This document shows, in pieces, positions 16,208 through 25,178 of a stretch of DNA of 64,000 nt. Below the pieces are notes generated by a model. That model made no database searches and was not told the origin of the DNA. It was given only the letters and a program-made list of their open reading frames with translations. How positions within the stretch are numbered: position 1 is the stretch's first letter; the number at the start of each line of letters is the position of its first letter. The stretch covers positions 2,046,001 through 2,110,000 of the forward strand of contig NZ_CP089309.1 in the NCBI RefSeq assembly GCF_021228795.1, read 5' to 3'. Origin of the DNA: Thiocapsa bogorovii. GTDB lineage: Bacteria; Pseudomonadota; Gammaproteobacteria; Chromatiales; Chromatiaceae. Both the position numbers and the translations under genes were made by a program.

Positions 16208-17758
16208 TCAGACGTCGCCGGTTTGAGGATGTGCGCGCTGGGCCGGCTGGAGGATCTTGTTGCAGGCGTTGATATAAGCCTTTGCCGAGGCGATGACGAT
16301 ATCGGTGTCGGCGCCCTGCCCGTTGACAATGCGCCCGCCGCGTTCGAGCCTGACGGTGACTTCCCCCTGGGCGTCGGTGCCGCTGGTGATGGCGTTGACC
16401 GAGTAGAGCTTCAGGACCGTGCCGCTGTCGACGATCGACTCGATCGCCTTGAAGGTCGCATCCACAGGACCACCGCCGCTGGCGGTTCCGGTCAGCTCCT
16501 CCCCGTCGAACGTCAGCACCAGGTTCGCGCAGGGCGTCTCGCCCGTCTCGGAGCAGACCCTCAGCGAGACCAGCTTGACCCGTTCGTTGGCCGCGTCCAG
16601 CGTCGCATCCGTCACCAACGCCTGCAGGTCCTCGTCGAAGATCTCATGCTTCTTGTCGGCGAGATCTTTGAAGCGCGAGAAGGCGGCGTTGAGCTCCTCC
16701 TCGGAACCCATCACGATGCCGAGCTCCTGCAACCGGGTGCGAAAGGCGTTGCGACCGGAATGCTTGCCCATCACCATCCGATTGGCGTTCCAACCGACGT
16801 CCTCGGCGCGCATGATCTCGTAGGTCTCGCGATGCTTGAGCACCCCGTCCTGATGGATACCGGACTCGTGGGCGAAGGCGTTGGCACCGACCACCGCCTT
16901 GTTCGGCTGAACCGCAAAACCCGTAATGCCCGAGACCAGCCGCGAGCAGTTCATGATCTGGGTGGTATCGAGCCGGGTTTGACACTCAAACAAATCCTGA
17001 CGGGTGCGGACCGTCATTACGATCTCCTCGAGCGCCGCGTTGCCGGCGCGCTCGCCCAGGCCGTTGATCGTGCATTCCACCTGGCGGGCACCGTTGCGTA
17101 CGGCGGCAAGCGAGTTGGCGACCGCGAGTCCCAGGTCGTTGTGACAATGCACCGAGAAGATCGCCTTGTCGGCGTTCGGAATTCGTTCGCGCAAGGTCCG
17201 AATCAGGCTTCCGAACTGATCCGGGATGTTGTAGCCGACCGTATCCGGGATATTGACGGTCCCGGCACCGGCGTCGATGACGGCCTCGAGGACGCGACAG
17301 AGGAAATCGATCTCCGAACGTCCTGCGTCCTCGGGCGAGAACTCCACATCGTCGGTATAGCGACGCGCCCGCTGGACGGCATGCACCGCTTGTGCGAGCA
17401 CCTGATCAGGGGTCATGTTCAGCTTGCGCTGCATGTGGATGGGGGAGGTGGCGATAAAGGTATGGATCCGCCCGGCGGTCGCACCGGCCAACGCTTCGCC
17501 GGCCCGGTCGATGTCCTTGTCGAGCGCGCGCGCCAGACCGCAGACACGGCTCTCCTTGACCGTCTCGGCAACCGCCTTGACCGCCTCGAAATCACCCGGA
17601 CTGGCGATGGGGAACCCCGCCTCGATCACATCGACACGCATCCGCTCCAGGGCCTTCGCGATGCGCACCTTCTCGTCGCGGGTCATGGATGCACCCGGAC
17701 TTTGCTCGCCGTCGCGCAGCGTGGTGTCGAAAATGATCAAGTGGTGTTTTGCGGTCAT
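16208..17758 (-). CDS. leuA: 2-isopropylmalate synthase
   Basis: LeuA condenses 2-oxoisovalerate with acetyl-CoA, the committed step of leucine synthesis. The product from ATG 17758 has 516 residues. It starts with the HMGL-like catalytic signature [16 protein letters not shown] near residue 10. [14 protein letters not shown] block, [12 protein letters not shown] and the metal-binding HxH ([11 protein letters not shown]) follow. The C-terminal LeuA allosteric domain (about 380-510) is the site of leucine feedback. The frame stays open 61 codons upstream, but that part is unconserved and Pro/Arg-rich. AGAG precedes the chosen ATG weakly. Confidence 0.95.
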   Translation of the reverse strand: MTAKHHLIIFDTTLRDGEQSPGASMTRDEKVRIAKALERMRVDVIEAGFPIASPGDFEAVKAVAETVKESRVCGLARALDKDIDRAGEALAGATAGRIHTFIATSPIHMQRKLNMTPDQVLAQAVHAVQRARRYTDDVEFSPEDAGRSEIDFLCRVLEAVIDAGAGTVNIPDTVGYNIPDQFGSLIRTLRERIPNADKAIFSVHCHNDLGLAVANSLAAVRNGARQVECTINGLGERAGNAALEEIVMTVRTRQDLFECQTRLDTTQIMNCSRLVSGITGFAVQPNKAVVGANAFAHESGIHQDGVLKHRETYEIMRAEDVGWNANRMVMGKHSGRNAFRTRLQELGIVMGSEEELNAAFSRFKDLADKKHEIFDEDLQALVTDATLDAANERVKLVSLRVCSETGETPCANLVLTFDGEELTGTASGGGPVDATFKAIESIVDSGTVLKLYSVNAITSGTDAQGEVTVRLERGGRIVNGQGADTDIVIASAKAYINACNKILQPAQRAHPQTGDV

Positions 17759-18124
17759 GGATGATCTCTGCGTCGCGCGGCCGTCTGGAAGGAAGGGACC
17801 CGGTCTTCGGGAAGCTATTGTAGGCGATCGGCGCGCAAGCGGCGCCTTTGCGATCGCGGTTTGGGGCGATCGGACCGATACGGGCGGACTCGGGAGCTTG
17901 TGGCTCGCAGCGGTTCCTGTATAAGCTGCCGCCGGCGGCACCGGGAGCCAGAACGGGAGATTGGGGCGTCGGTGCTACGCCGGCGGTGCCGGGAGTCGGG
18001 AGTCGGTGCGGTTCGCTCTCGCTCACCGCACCCTACGCCGGCGCCGGGAGCCGGAACGGGATATCGTGGCCCCGAGCCCGGCCGGCGCCCGACGACGCGA
18101 CGCCCCAAGGATCCCGAGGAGGCC
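17759..18124. other. Intergenic region between leuA and the AAA ATPase gene with imperfect GC-rich repeats
   Basis: This 366-base divergent intergenic region contains two imperfect copies of a segment with CCGGGAGCC.GAACGGGA (about 17938-17960 and 18046-18062). The palindromic element at 18005-18032 lies between them. Some of this could be the leader or promoter of both flanking genes, but no convincing -35/-10 pair was identified. Confidence 0.5.
18005..18032. repeat. GGTGCGGT...ACCGCACC palindromic repeat
   Basis: GGTGCGGT and ACCGCACC form a perfect 8-bp stem around a 12-base loop, followed by CTACGCC. REP-like palindromes of this GGTGCG...CGCACCCTACG type are, as far as I recall, scattered in many gammaproteobacterial genomes. 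Only one clear copy is seen in this window. Confidence 0.55.
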
Positions 18125-19729
18125 ATGCACGCGATGATGCCGGACCTGCACGACCTGGAGATTCTGCTGCGCTCGGACACCCCGATCGTGCTCATCGAGT
18201 CGATCGAGGAGCCGCGTGTCGTCGAGCTCTTCGCTGGACTTGCCGTGCGTCTTGCCGAGCCGGCCTTTCGCTGGTCGGTGACCGAGGGGCTGCGGCGCAT
18301 CGAGCTCGATACCGAGCCGCAAAGTCGCCTCGCCGATCCGACCGAAGTGCTTCGCAACATCCGCTCGACACGGCAACGCGGCATCTATTTGCTGCTCGAC
18401 TTCCATCCCTATCTCGACAATCCGCTGCACGTACGCCTCCTGAAGGAGATCGCTCAAGGCTACGCGGACCTGCCGCGCACCCTGGTCCTGCTCAGTCATG
18501 CGCTCGAGGTTCCGCCCGAGCTGCATCATCTGAGCGTACAGTTCGGCCTGCGCCTGCCCGACCGCCAGCGCATCATGGGCCTGATTCGGGAGGAGGCGAA
18601 GCGCTGGCAGGACTGCGCGAACGGGCGCAGCTTCAAGACCAGCCGCGACGCGGTGGATCAGCTCGCCCGCAACCTGCTCGGGGTCACCGAATCCGACGCG
18701 CGCCGCCTGATCCGCAACGCCATTCGTCACGACGGCGCCATCACCCGCGAGGACGTCGAAGCGGTCAAACGCGCCAAATACGACCTGCTCGGTCCCGAGG
18801 GCGCCATCGGCTTCGAGTACGACACGCGATCCTTCGCCGAGGTCGCCGGTCTGGGCAATCTCAAGGCCTGGATCGATCGGCGCCGCGATGCCTTCCTGGA
18901 TCCGGACCGCAAAGGGGATCACCCGCGCGGGGTCTTGCTCCTGGGGGTGCAGGGCGGCGGCAAGAGCCTAGCCGCGAAGGCGGTCGCCGGGCGTTTCGGC
19001 GTGCCGCTGCTGCGCCTGGACTTCGGTGCGCTCTACGACAAATACATCGGCGAGACCGAGAAGAACCTCCGCAAGGCGCTGGCGACGGCCGATGTCATGT
19101 CGCCCTGTGTCCTGTGGATCGACGAGATCGAGAAAGGCGTCGCGACGGGTGCCGAAGACGACGGGGTCGGACGACGCGTGCTCGGCACCCTGCTGACCTG
19201 GATGGCCGAGCGCAACAGCCGCGTCTTCCTCGCGGCGACCGCGAACGACATCTCCAGACTCCCGCCCGAGCTTATCCGCAAGGGACGGATCGACGAGCTC
19301 TTCTTCGTGGATCTCCCCGGCGCAACCGTGCGGCGCGAAATCTTCGCGATCCACCTGCTTAAGCGGCGGATCGATCCCGAACGCTTCGACCTCCCGCGAC
19401 TCGCCGAGGCGAGCGAGGGCTTCACCGGCGCCGGCATCGAGCAAGCCATTGTCTCAGCGCTGTACGCCGACGAGACCGCCGGAGATGGACTGACCACGGC
19501 TGGTCTGCTCGGCGAGATCGCAAGCACCCAACCCTTGTCTGTCGTCATGCGCGGACAGCTTCAAGCGCTGCGTGCCTGGGCATCCGGCCGAACGGTGCAG
19601 GCGCACGCACCCGACGAGCAAGACGACCCAGGCGCCATCGTGCTCGATGACACCGCCGAGATCCCATCCGCCGGGATGGAGGCCACTCGCAACACGGCCG
19701 GCGGTAAGCCGCCGGAGCAGCCCGGATAA
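18125..19729 (+). CDS. AAA family ATPase, Ycf46-like
   Basis: This is a 534-residue ATPase related to chloroplast/cyanobacterial Ycf46. The N-terminal half (ILLRSDTPIVLIESIEEPRV near residue 12) is a degenerate P-loop-like domain. The C-terminal half is a classic AAA module with Walker A GVQGGGKS near residue 277, Walker B CVLWIDEIEKG near 322, the sensor block LAATAND and the arginine-finger region (RKGRIDELFFVDLP). ATG 18125 follows AGGAGG closely; ATGs at 18134 and 18137 are alternatives. The frame is open further upstream but that part is unconserved. The function is unknown in bacteria; roles in carbon metabolism or Rubisco regulation have been suggested for cyanobacterial relatives. Confidence 0.82.
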   Translation: MHAMMPDLHDLEILLRSDTPIVLIESIEEPRVVELFAGLAVRLAEPAFRWSVTEGLRRIELDTEPQSRLADPTEVLRNIRSTRQRGIYLLLDFHPYLDNPLHVRLLKEIAQGYADLPRTLVLLSHALEVPPELHHLSVQFGLRLPDRQRIMGLIREEAKRWQDCANGRSFKTSRDAVDQLARNLLGVTESDARRLIRNAIRHDGAITREDVEAVKRAKYDLLGPEGAIGFEYDTRSFAEVAGLGNLKAWIDRRRDAFLDPDRKGDHPRGVLLLGVQGGGKSLAAKAVAGRFGVPLLRLDFGALYDKYIGETEKNLRKALATADVMSPCVLWIDEIEKGVATGAEDDGVGRRVLGTLLTWMAERNSRVFLAATANDISRLPPELIRKGRIDELFFVDLPGATVRREIFAIHLLKRRIDPERFDLPRLAEASEGFTGAGIEQAIVSALYADETAGDGLTTAGLLGEIASTQPLSVVMRGQLQALRAWASGRTVQAHAPDEQDDPGAIVLDDTAEIPSAGMEATRNTAGGKPPEQPG

Positions 19730-19836
19730 GCCCGCTCACCTGACCGCGACCCGTGCAATGACCTTCGCCAGCCCATACCTCCCCTCACAACACGAGGTTC
19801 ACGAGTTCGTGTCGGCCAAACCTTCGAGGCGCTGCG

Positions 19837-20763
19837 ATGGAATACAAGGATTACTATAAGACGTTGGGCGTGGCGCGAGACGCCACCCAAGCCGAGATCA
19901 AGCGGGCCTACCGAAAGCTCGCGCGTAAATTCCATCCCGACGTCAGCAAGGAAGCCGACGCCGAGGCCAGATTCAAAGAGATCAACGAGGCCAACGAGGT
20001 CCTGCACGACCCGGAGAAGCGCGCCGCCTACGACGCGCTCGGCAGCAGCTGGCACGCCGGCCAGGATTTTCGCCCGCCCCCGGGAGGTGTCCATCACGAC
20101 TTCCATTTCGGCCCCGACGAGGCGGCCGAGTTCAGCGACTTCTTTTCCAGCATCTTCGGACGCGAGTTTCACGCGGGGTCCCAGAGTCAACGGCGCCGCC
20201 GCGGTCAAGATCAGACCGCGCGCATCGCGATCGACCTCGAAGACGCCTACCGCGGCGCGACACGTCAGCTGCGTCTCGACATCCCCGAGATCGGCGCAGA
20301 CGGGCGCGTCACCTCCCGTACGCGCACACTGAATGTCCGCATCCCGCCCGGTGTCACGCAGGGTCGCCAGATCCGTCTGGCCGGTCAAGGCGGACCGGGG
20401 ATCAATGGTGGTCATGCCGGCGATCTCTATCTGGAGATCGAGATCAATCCGCACCCTTTCTTTACCACGGACGGCAAGGACATCCATCTGCGACTGCCCA
20501 TCGCGCCCTGGGAGGCCGCACTCGGCGCGTCCGTTTCGGTCCCGACACTCGGCGGAACAGTGAACCTTAAGGTCCCTCCGGGATCTCAGTCCGGGCAACG
20601 CCTGCGCTTGAAGGGTCGGGGGCTGCCCGGCGAGCCGGCCGGGGACGAGCTGGTCATGCTCGAGATCGTCACCCCGCCCGCAACAACCGATATGGCCAAG
20701 GCGGCCTATCGCGAGATGGCCGAGCGTCTACACTTCAACCCAAGGGCCGAGATGGGAGTCTGA
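19837..20763 (+). CDS. cbpA: DnaJ-family co-chaperone CbpA (curved DNA-binding protein)
   Basis: CbpA is a DnaJ-type Hsp40 co-chaperone that also binds curved DNA and the nucleoid. The J domain occupies residues 1-70 with the invariant HPD (KFHPDVSK). A Gly/Phe-rich linker containing the EFSDFFSSIFG block follows. Two C-terminal substrate-binding beta domains (from about 125) carry TLNVRIPPGVTQG and VKVPPGSQSGQRLRLKGRGLPG-like segments. The Cys-rich zinc finger of true DnaJ is absent, as expected. GAGG seven bases upstream supports ATG 19837. It lies 3 bases before cbpM, its modulator. Confidence 0.95.
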   Translation: MEYKDYYKTLGVARDATQAEIKRAYRKLARKFHPDVSKEADAEARFKEINEANEVLHDPEKRAAYDALGSSWHAGQDFRPPPGGVHHDFHFGPDEAAEFSDFFSSIFGREFHAGSQSQRRRRGQDQTARIAIDLEDAYRGATRQLRLDIPEIGADGRVTSRTRTLNVRIPPGVTQGRQIRLAGQGGPGINGGHAGDLYLEIEINPHPFFTTDGKDIHLRLPIAPWEAALGASVSVPTLGGTVNLKVPPGSQSGQRLRLKGRGLPGEPAGDELVMLEIVTPPATTDMAKAAYREMAERLHFNPRAEMGV

Positions 20764-20766
20764 CCC

Positions 20767-21111
20767 ATGACGCAGACCGAGACACGCATTGAAGGGATCG
20801 TGCTCGACGAGGGGCTGACGGTCACACTCACCGAGCTGACCCAGCTGTGCGGCTCCAGCGGCCGAGTGGTGAGACTGATGGTGACGGAAGGGCTTCTGCG
20901 GCCCAAGGGTCGAGCCCCCGACGATTGGCGATTCGACGGCTTGGAGGTGCGTCGCGCACGCCGCGCCGTGCGCCTGCAGCGCGACCTCGACCTCAATCTC
21001 GCCGGTACGGCACTCGCGCTCGATTTGCTCGACGAGCTCGAACAGCTGCGCGAGCGGCTTCGCGCGCTCGAGCACCAACTCGGGCAAAGACGCACCCGCG
21101 AGCTCGGTTAA
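20767..21111 (+). CDS. cbpM: Chaperone modulator CbpM
   Basis: CbpM binds the J domain of CbpA and inhibits its co-chaperone and DNA-binding activity. The 114-residue protein has a MerR-like helix-turn-helix fold region (LTELTQLCGSSGRVVRLMVTEGLL) followed by the helical tail ALALDLLDELEQLRERLRALEHQL. It is directly downstream of cbpA. Its stop codon TAA is supplied by the TTAAACCGCG terminus of a repeat element (see 21108-21195). Confidence 0.9.
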   Translation: MTQTETRIEGIVLDEGLTVTLTELTQLCGSSGRVVRLMVTEGLLRPKGRAPDDWRFDGLEVRRARRAVRLQRDLDLNLAGTALALDLLDELEQLRERLRALEHQLGQRRTRELG

Positions 21112-21195
21112 ACCGCGCCCCGCGCGGTATGCGTCATGTGTTGGATTGCCTTGGCTGCGCCAGCTTCGACGACTGTCGAAGCTGGCGCGGTTTAA
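21108..21195. repeat. TTAA-flanked inverted-terminus repeat, copy 1 (single A-type unit)
   Basis: This 88-bp unit runs from TTAAACCGCGCC to GGCGCGGTTTAA and fills the whole gap between convergent cbpM and nadC. Both genes' TAA stops lie in the termini. The right half contains a perfect 14-bp inverted repeat with a 4-base loop (21157-21170 and 21175-21188), so transcripts from either side would fold strongly. The internal sequence resembles A units of the other loci (CGCGCGGTATGCG and the GACGAC core). Confidence 0.85.
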
Positions 21196-22082
21196 CCCAT
21201 GAACCGCATGGAAAGGTCGACCGCGGCGACGTCCTTCGTCAGCGCACCGACCGAGATGCGATCGACACCGGTCTCGGCGATCGCCCGGATGGTTGCGAGC
21301 GTGACGCCTCCCGATGCCTCCAAGCGAGCGCGACCCCCGCTCATGGCGACCGCAAGACGCAGATCTCCGAGCGCGAAGTTATCGAGCAGGATCGACTCCG
21401 CCCCGCCATCCAAAGCCGTTTGCAGATCGTCGAGACTCTCGACCTCGATCTGAATCTCCACGCCGGCACCGGCCGCGGCGCTCGCGGCCTTAAGGGCCGC
21501 CGGGATCGAGCCCGCCGCGAGAATGTGGTTCTCCTTGATCAGGATCGCGTCGAACAGACCCATGCGCTGGTTGTGGCAGCCGCCGCAGAGGACTGCATAT
21601 TTCTGCTGCACGCGCAAGCCGGGTAGGGTCTTGCGCGTATCCAAGACCTGGACGGGCAGACCGGCGACCGCGGCCGCAAATCCAGCCGCGCGGGTCGCCG
21701 TCCCGGAGAGGGTCTGAAGGTAGTTCATTGCCGTACGCTCGCCGGTCAGCAGACCGGCCGACGGACCATCGATCAGGGCGAGGCGCTGACCGGGGCTGAC
21801 GCGATCGCCGTCGGCAACCTCCCAGCGGACGGCAATATCGGGGTCAAGCAGCCGAAACGCGGCATCGAACCAGGCGCACCCGCAGACGACCGCAGGCTCG
21901 CGCGTGATCAACTCCGCCCGGGAGCGTTGAGCGCGCGGCAACAAAGCAGCCGTGAGATCCCCGGAGCCGACGTCCTCTTCGAGAGCCGCTCGGACTTGGG
22001 TCTCGACGAGACACAGGTCCGGATGCCGCAGCGGCCGAGCCGCCGTGGGCGAGGGAGCCGTCTCCTGCTTTGAATCAGTCAT
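21192..22082 (-). CDS. nadC: Nicotinate-nucleotide pyrophosphorylase (carboxylating)
   Basis: NadC (quinolinate phosphoribosyltransferase) makes nicotinate mononucleotide from quinolinate and PRPP in de novo NAD synthesis. The 296-residue enzyme has EEDVGSGDLTA near residue 34, and ERTAMNYLQTLSGTAT near 115. LDTRKTLPGLRVQQKYAVLCGG (PRPP/quinolinate site) and SILLDNF near 233 follow. LEASGGVTLATI closes the barrel. It starts 8 bases inside the end of the DUF1631 gene. The stop codon TAA comes from the repeat terminus at 21192-21195. Confidence 0.95.
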   Translation of the reverse strand: MTDSKQETAPSPTAARPLRHPDLCLVETQVRAALEEDVGSGDLTAALLPRAQRSRAELITREPAVVCGCAWFDAAFRLLDPDIAVRWEVADGDRVSPGQRLALIDGPSAGLLTGERTAMNYLQTLSGTATRAAGFAAAVAGLPVQVLDTRKTLPGLRVQQKYAVLCGGCHNQRMGLFDAILIKENHILAAGSIPAALKAASAAAGAGVEIQIEVESLDDLQTALDGGAESILLDNFALGDLRLAVAMSGGRARLEASGGVTLATIRAIAETGVDRISVGALTKDVAAVDLSMRFMG

Positions 22083-24273
22083 CGAAGGAGGCCTCTCGTA
22101 GATTCGTCAACATCGCCTGCAACGCCTGATCGGCCAGCGGCGTCTCGCCGTTTCCCAAAACCGCGACCCGCCCGGCCCCGATCGCCTCGGCGAGCCCGCG
22201 TGCGGAAAAACGCGTCGGGCACCGCCCCTGTCGGTCGAAGAACAACAACTCGTCGCGTTCGGCGTTCCACGCGGCCAACTTAAGACGGACATGCCCGACG
22301 TCCTCGCGAGCCCAATCGATCCAATCGCCGATCGCGCATCCGCAGGGGACCGGGATCGGGACCAAGTGGCCGGTCTCGACACCGGAGCCTCCGAGCACGG
22401 CAACGCGCGCCGAGCCCTGGAGCACGTCCAGATGCAGGGTCTGCAGCTCCCCGAGCCACCGCGCCGTCAAACGGGGATCGCAGCCCGCCTCGGCGAGCTG
22501 CCTGCGCAAGGTCTCGAGCAGGCGCGGGATCCGCTGGAGTAACTGACGGCGCTCCTCGGCGGTGCGCTTGGCGCTCACGCTCCAGAGCAGTCGATCGATC
22601 AACTCGAGAGCGGCTTGCCAATCCGCGCTATCCGTGCCCCGGGAGTGATGGATCGCGAGCAGAACCAGAGACCAGCCCTCGCGCAGGAGGACCTCGACCG
22701 CACCCGGGATCTGGGTATACGGCGCCAGGCGATCGGCGACGGCAGCCGCGACCCGCTCTTGCGCAGAGTCGGCATCGACGGACAGGTCGGTTCGATCGGC
22801 ATCGAGGATCGGAACGCCCGCGCTGCGAAGAGCGATCGAGATCCCGTCGCGTGACTCCCCCGCATGGGGGTCGCCGGCCACACCGTAGGCTCGGGCATCC
22901 TCTCGCGCAAGAAAGGCTCCGAAATAGCGATTCATCCGGACAAACACCTTGGTATCACCGTCGAAGTCCAGCACCAACCGCTCGATCACCCGCTCGATCA
23001 TCCCGTAGAGGCTGTCCGGGCCGCGCCCGTCGGATTCGCTCCAACCGATCGCAGCCCTGCCGATATTGTTGATCAATACCCGCGCGGGATGTGTATCCTT
23101 CGAAAAAAAATCCTTGTCCAACAGTGCCATCTTCGCGACCGGGATCTGCATCCTCCCGATCAAGATCTTGATCGGGTCTGGAATGGCGCCGCCGGCCAAC
23201 AGATGCTCGAAGAAGAGAAACACCAGATCGAGCGCATCTTCGTCCCGCTCCGCCAAGGCATATCGCGGGCGATCCTCGCCCGCGAGGGCCGCGGACAGCT
23301 GTGCACGCAGGAACGTCTCCGGCGCCGGACACCCGATCGCCGGGGCGGAAGCAACATCCAAATTGTCCAACAAGGCCAGAAGCTCCGCCGTTGCGACCTG
23401 CACCTGACCCGAGTCGGTACGCGAGGCGCCGCTCGGTCGCTGGCGTGCGAGCAAGGCCCGCAGCGCATCGAACGGCATCGAGAGCGTGTCCGGCGACTGG
23501 CGCGGCCGATCTCGCGGGCCCGGAATGCCCTGCATCGGCCTGGGTGTCGATGTCGGACGCGGTCTCGAAACAGGGACGGCGATCGCGGACGAAGCGGGCT
23601 CGAGTTGCCTCAGACAACTGCGGTAGAAGTCGTCTAGCTGGTCCATGACATGCCGATCGAACAGCTTGTAGACGACCAGCTTGACGGACGGCTCGAACGG
23701 GGGTAGCGCGGCCAAAGTGTCGTGAAACGCATGGCACAGGGCGGAGGGACCGAACGGATTCTCCGCGAGACCGACCTCTCCCCAGCCCATCAGGGCGGCA
23801 AAACGCCGATCGAACTCCATCAAATCGCTGCGATAGCGGGATTCCGCCTTCGAGACCAGGTTCTCGGTGGCCAGCATCTCCTCGAGCTCGGATTCCGCGA
23901 GCAAGGCTAGATCGCCGAACCCCGACTCGGCGCCAGCGCCTTCGCCATGCGCAGGCCTGAACTCGGCCCCGCGATCTCGACCGATCAGATTCCCTGCTCC
24001 TTGCTCGACGCGCCGCAGGAAATCACTCTGAAGACGTCGGCGCTGTTTGACGAGGATCTCGCGAGCATCGAAATAGACCCGATAGCTCAAATCGTTGGTC
24101 GACTTGTCGGCGAGGTCGTGCAATGCGTCGTCGAGCCTCGCAAACAGTGCACGCCAGAGCGACGGCAGGCGCTCGCCGAGCAGACGCGCACAATCGGCCA
24201 CAACACGCTCGCGCGCGGTCAAAGCATCGCCGCCGGGACCGGATGCGGGCTGGATTCGCGGGGACTTGATCAA
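22075..24273 (-). CDS. DUF1631 family protein
   Basis: This 732-residue protein matches the DUF1631 family of gammaproteobacteria, whose function is unknown. Visible blocks are ALHDLADKSTNDLSYRVYFDAREIL near residue 50, PFGPSALCHAF and VVYKLFDRHVM in the first third. VFLFFEHLLAGGAIPDPIKILIGRMQIPVAKMALLDKDFF-type sequence lies near the middle, and the C-terminus (GDWIDWAREDVGHVRLKLAAWNAERDELLFFDRQG) resembles a PilZ-like beta-barrel. No signal peptide or membrane segment is evident. It overlaps nadC by 8 bases. Confidence 0.85.
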   Translation of the reverse strand: MIKSPRIQPASGPGGDALTARERVVADCARLLGERLPSLWRALFARLDDALHDLADKSTNDLSYRVYFDAREILVKQRRRLQSDFLRRVEQGAGNLIGRDRGAEFRPAHGEGAGAESGFGDLALLAESELEEMLATENLVSKAESRYRSDLMEFDRRFAALMGWGEVGLAENPFGPSALCHAFHDTLAALPPFEPSVKLVVYKLFDRHVMDQLDDFYRSCLRQLEPASSAIAVPVSRPRPTSTPRPMQGIPGPRDRPRQSPDTLSMPFDALRALLARQRPSGASRTDSGQVQVATAELLALLDNLDVASAPAIGCPAPETFLRAQLSAALAGEDRPRYALAERDEDALDLVFLFFEHLLAGGAIPDPIKILIGRMQIPVAKMALLDKDFFSKDTHPARVLINNIGRAAIGWSESDGRGPDSLYGMIERVIERLVLDFDGDTKVFVRMNRYFGAFLAREDARAYGVAGDPHAGESRDGISIALRSAGVPILDADRTDLSVDADSAQERVAAAVADRLAPYTQIPGAVEVLLREGWSLVLLAIHHSRGTDSADWQAALELIDRLLWSVSAKRTAEERRQLLQRIPRLLETLRRQLAEAGCDPRLTARWLGELQTLHLDVLQGSARVAVLGGSGVETGHLVPIPVPCGCAIGDWIDWAREDVGHVRLKLAAWNAERDELLFFDRQGRCPTRFSARGLAEAIGAGRVAVLGNGETPLADQALQAMLTNLREASFDD

Positions 24274-24581
24274 GTGAATCTCGACGCCGATTGCCGGTCA
24301 TGTCACCATCATGACCCGAGGCACGGGCGGCCGGTAAACCTCGAGGAACCGATGGAATATGTTGCGACGATGGTAAGCAATGAAGGGTTCGGTGTCACCT
24401 TGCATCGACGGATTCAAGGCCGACGGATCCTGCAATCCCAAGACCGATGCGACCCTCGACGCCCCGTGGTACCGGTCGACCTCGCGGTGCCCGCAGCGCG
24501 TTACGCTCGCGCAGCAGCGATCCGGGCAGCCGCGTTCATCCGGACAGCCGTGCAGAAGCCCGAGTGAACGCCGACGACACG
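24274..24581. other. Divergent intergenic region between the DUF1631 gene and ampD
   Basis: These 308 bases separate the divergent DUF1631 and ampD genes. Open frames run through, but none has a recognisable product or ribosome-binding site. A short inverted segment GTCATG...CATGAC is present near 24297-24315. I saw no convincing promoter. Confidence 0.4.
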
Positions 24582-25178
24582 ATGGACGGCGGTGCGGGCA
24601 TCGACGGAGAGGGATGGCTCTCCGGAGCGGAGCGGCGGCCCTCGCCGAGCCAGGACCACCGCCCACCGGGGACGAACATCGATCTGCTGGTCATCCACAA
24701 CATCAGCCTGCCGCCGGGCGACTTTTCGGGCGATTGGATCGACGATCTCTTTCTCGATCGACTCGATCCCGCCGCGCATCCCTATTTCCAGGCGATCGCC
24801 GGTCTGCGCGTCTCGGCGCATCTGTTGATCCGGCGCAGCGGTCGGCTCCTGCAGTACGTCCCTTTCGAGCAACGCGCCTGGCACGCAGGCGTCTCGCGGT
24901 TCGCAGGGCGAGAGCGCTGCAACGATTTTTCGATCGGGATCGAGCTGGAGGGGACCGACGAGATCCCGTTCACCGAGGCACAGTACGCGCGCCTTGCCGA
25001 GTGCACAAGGCGAATCCTCCGCCGCTACCCCGCGATCACCGAGGACCGGATCGCCGGACACGCCGAGATCGCCCCGGGTCGCAAGACGGACCCGGGGCCG
25101 GCGTTCGATTGGAATCGCTATCGAAGATCGATTCGCGGAGAAGGCCGAGGGATCGCGCCCGAGCTGCCGCTCGACTAA
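24582..25178 (+). CDS. ampD: 1,6-anhydro-N-acetylmuramyl-L-alanine amidase AmpD
   Basis: AmpD is the cytoplasmic zinc amidase that splits anhydro-muropeptides during cell-wall recycling. The 198-residue form from ATG 24582 begins just before EGWLSGAERRPSP, which aligns with E. coli AmpD. Zinc and catalytic residues lie in VIHNISLPPGDF, RAWHAGVSRFAGRERCNDFSIGIELEG, and GHAEIAPGRKTDPGPAFDW. GTG 24564 is an alternative start. Its stop overlaps the stop of the convergent LpxH-like gene. Confidence 0.94.
   Translation: MDGGAGIDGEGWLSGAERRPSPSQDHRPPGTNIDLLVIHNISLPPGDFSGDWIDDLFLDRLDPAAHPYFQAIAGLRVSAHLLIRRSGRLLQYVPFEQRAWHAGVSRFAGRERCNDFSIGIELEGTDEIPFTEAQYARLAECTRRILRRYPAITEDRIAGHAEIAPGRKTDPGPAFDWNRYRRSIRGEGRGIAPELPLD

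Noticed and set aside
16010-17764. 584-residue plus-strand open frame opposite leuA
   Set aside because: It mirrors leuA and the uracil-DNA glycosylase end exactly and has no start signal or recognisable domain.
17759-17941. N-terminal extension of leuA by 61 codons
   Set aside because: The extension is Pro/Arg-rich and unconserved; the catalytic signature starts near residue 10 from ATG 17758, as in other LeuA proteins.
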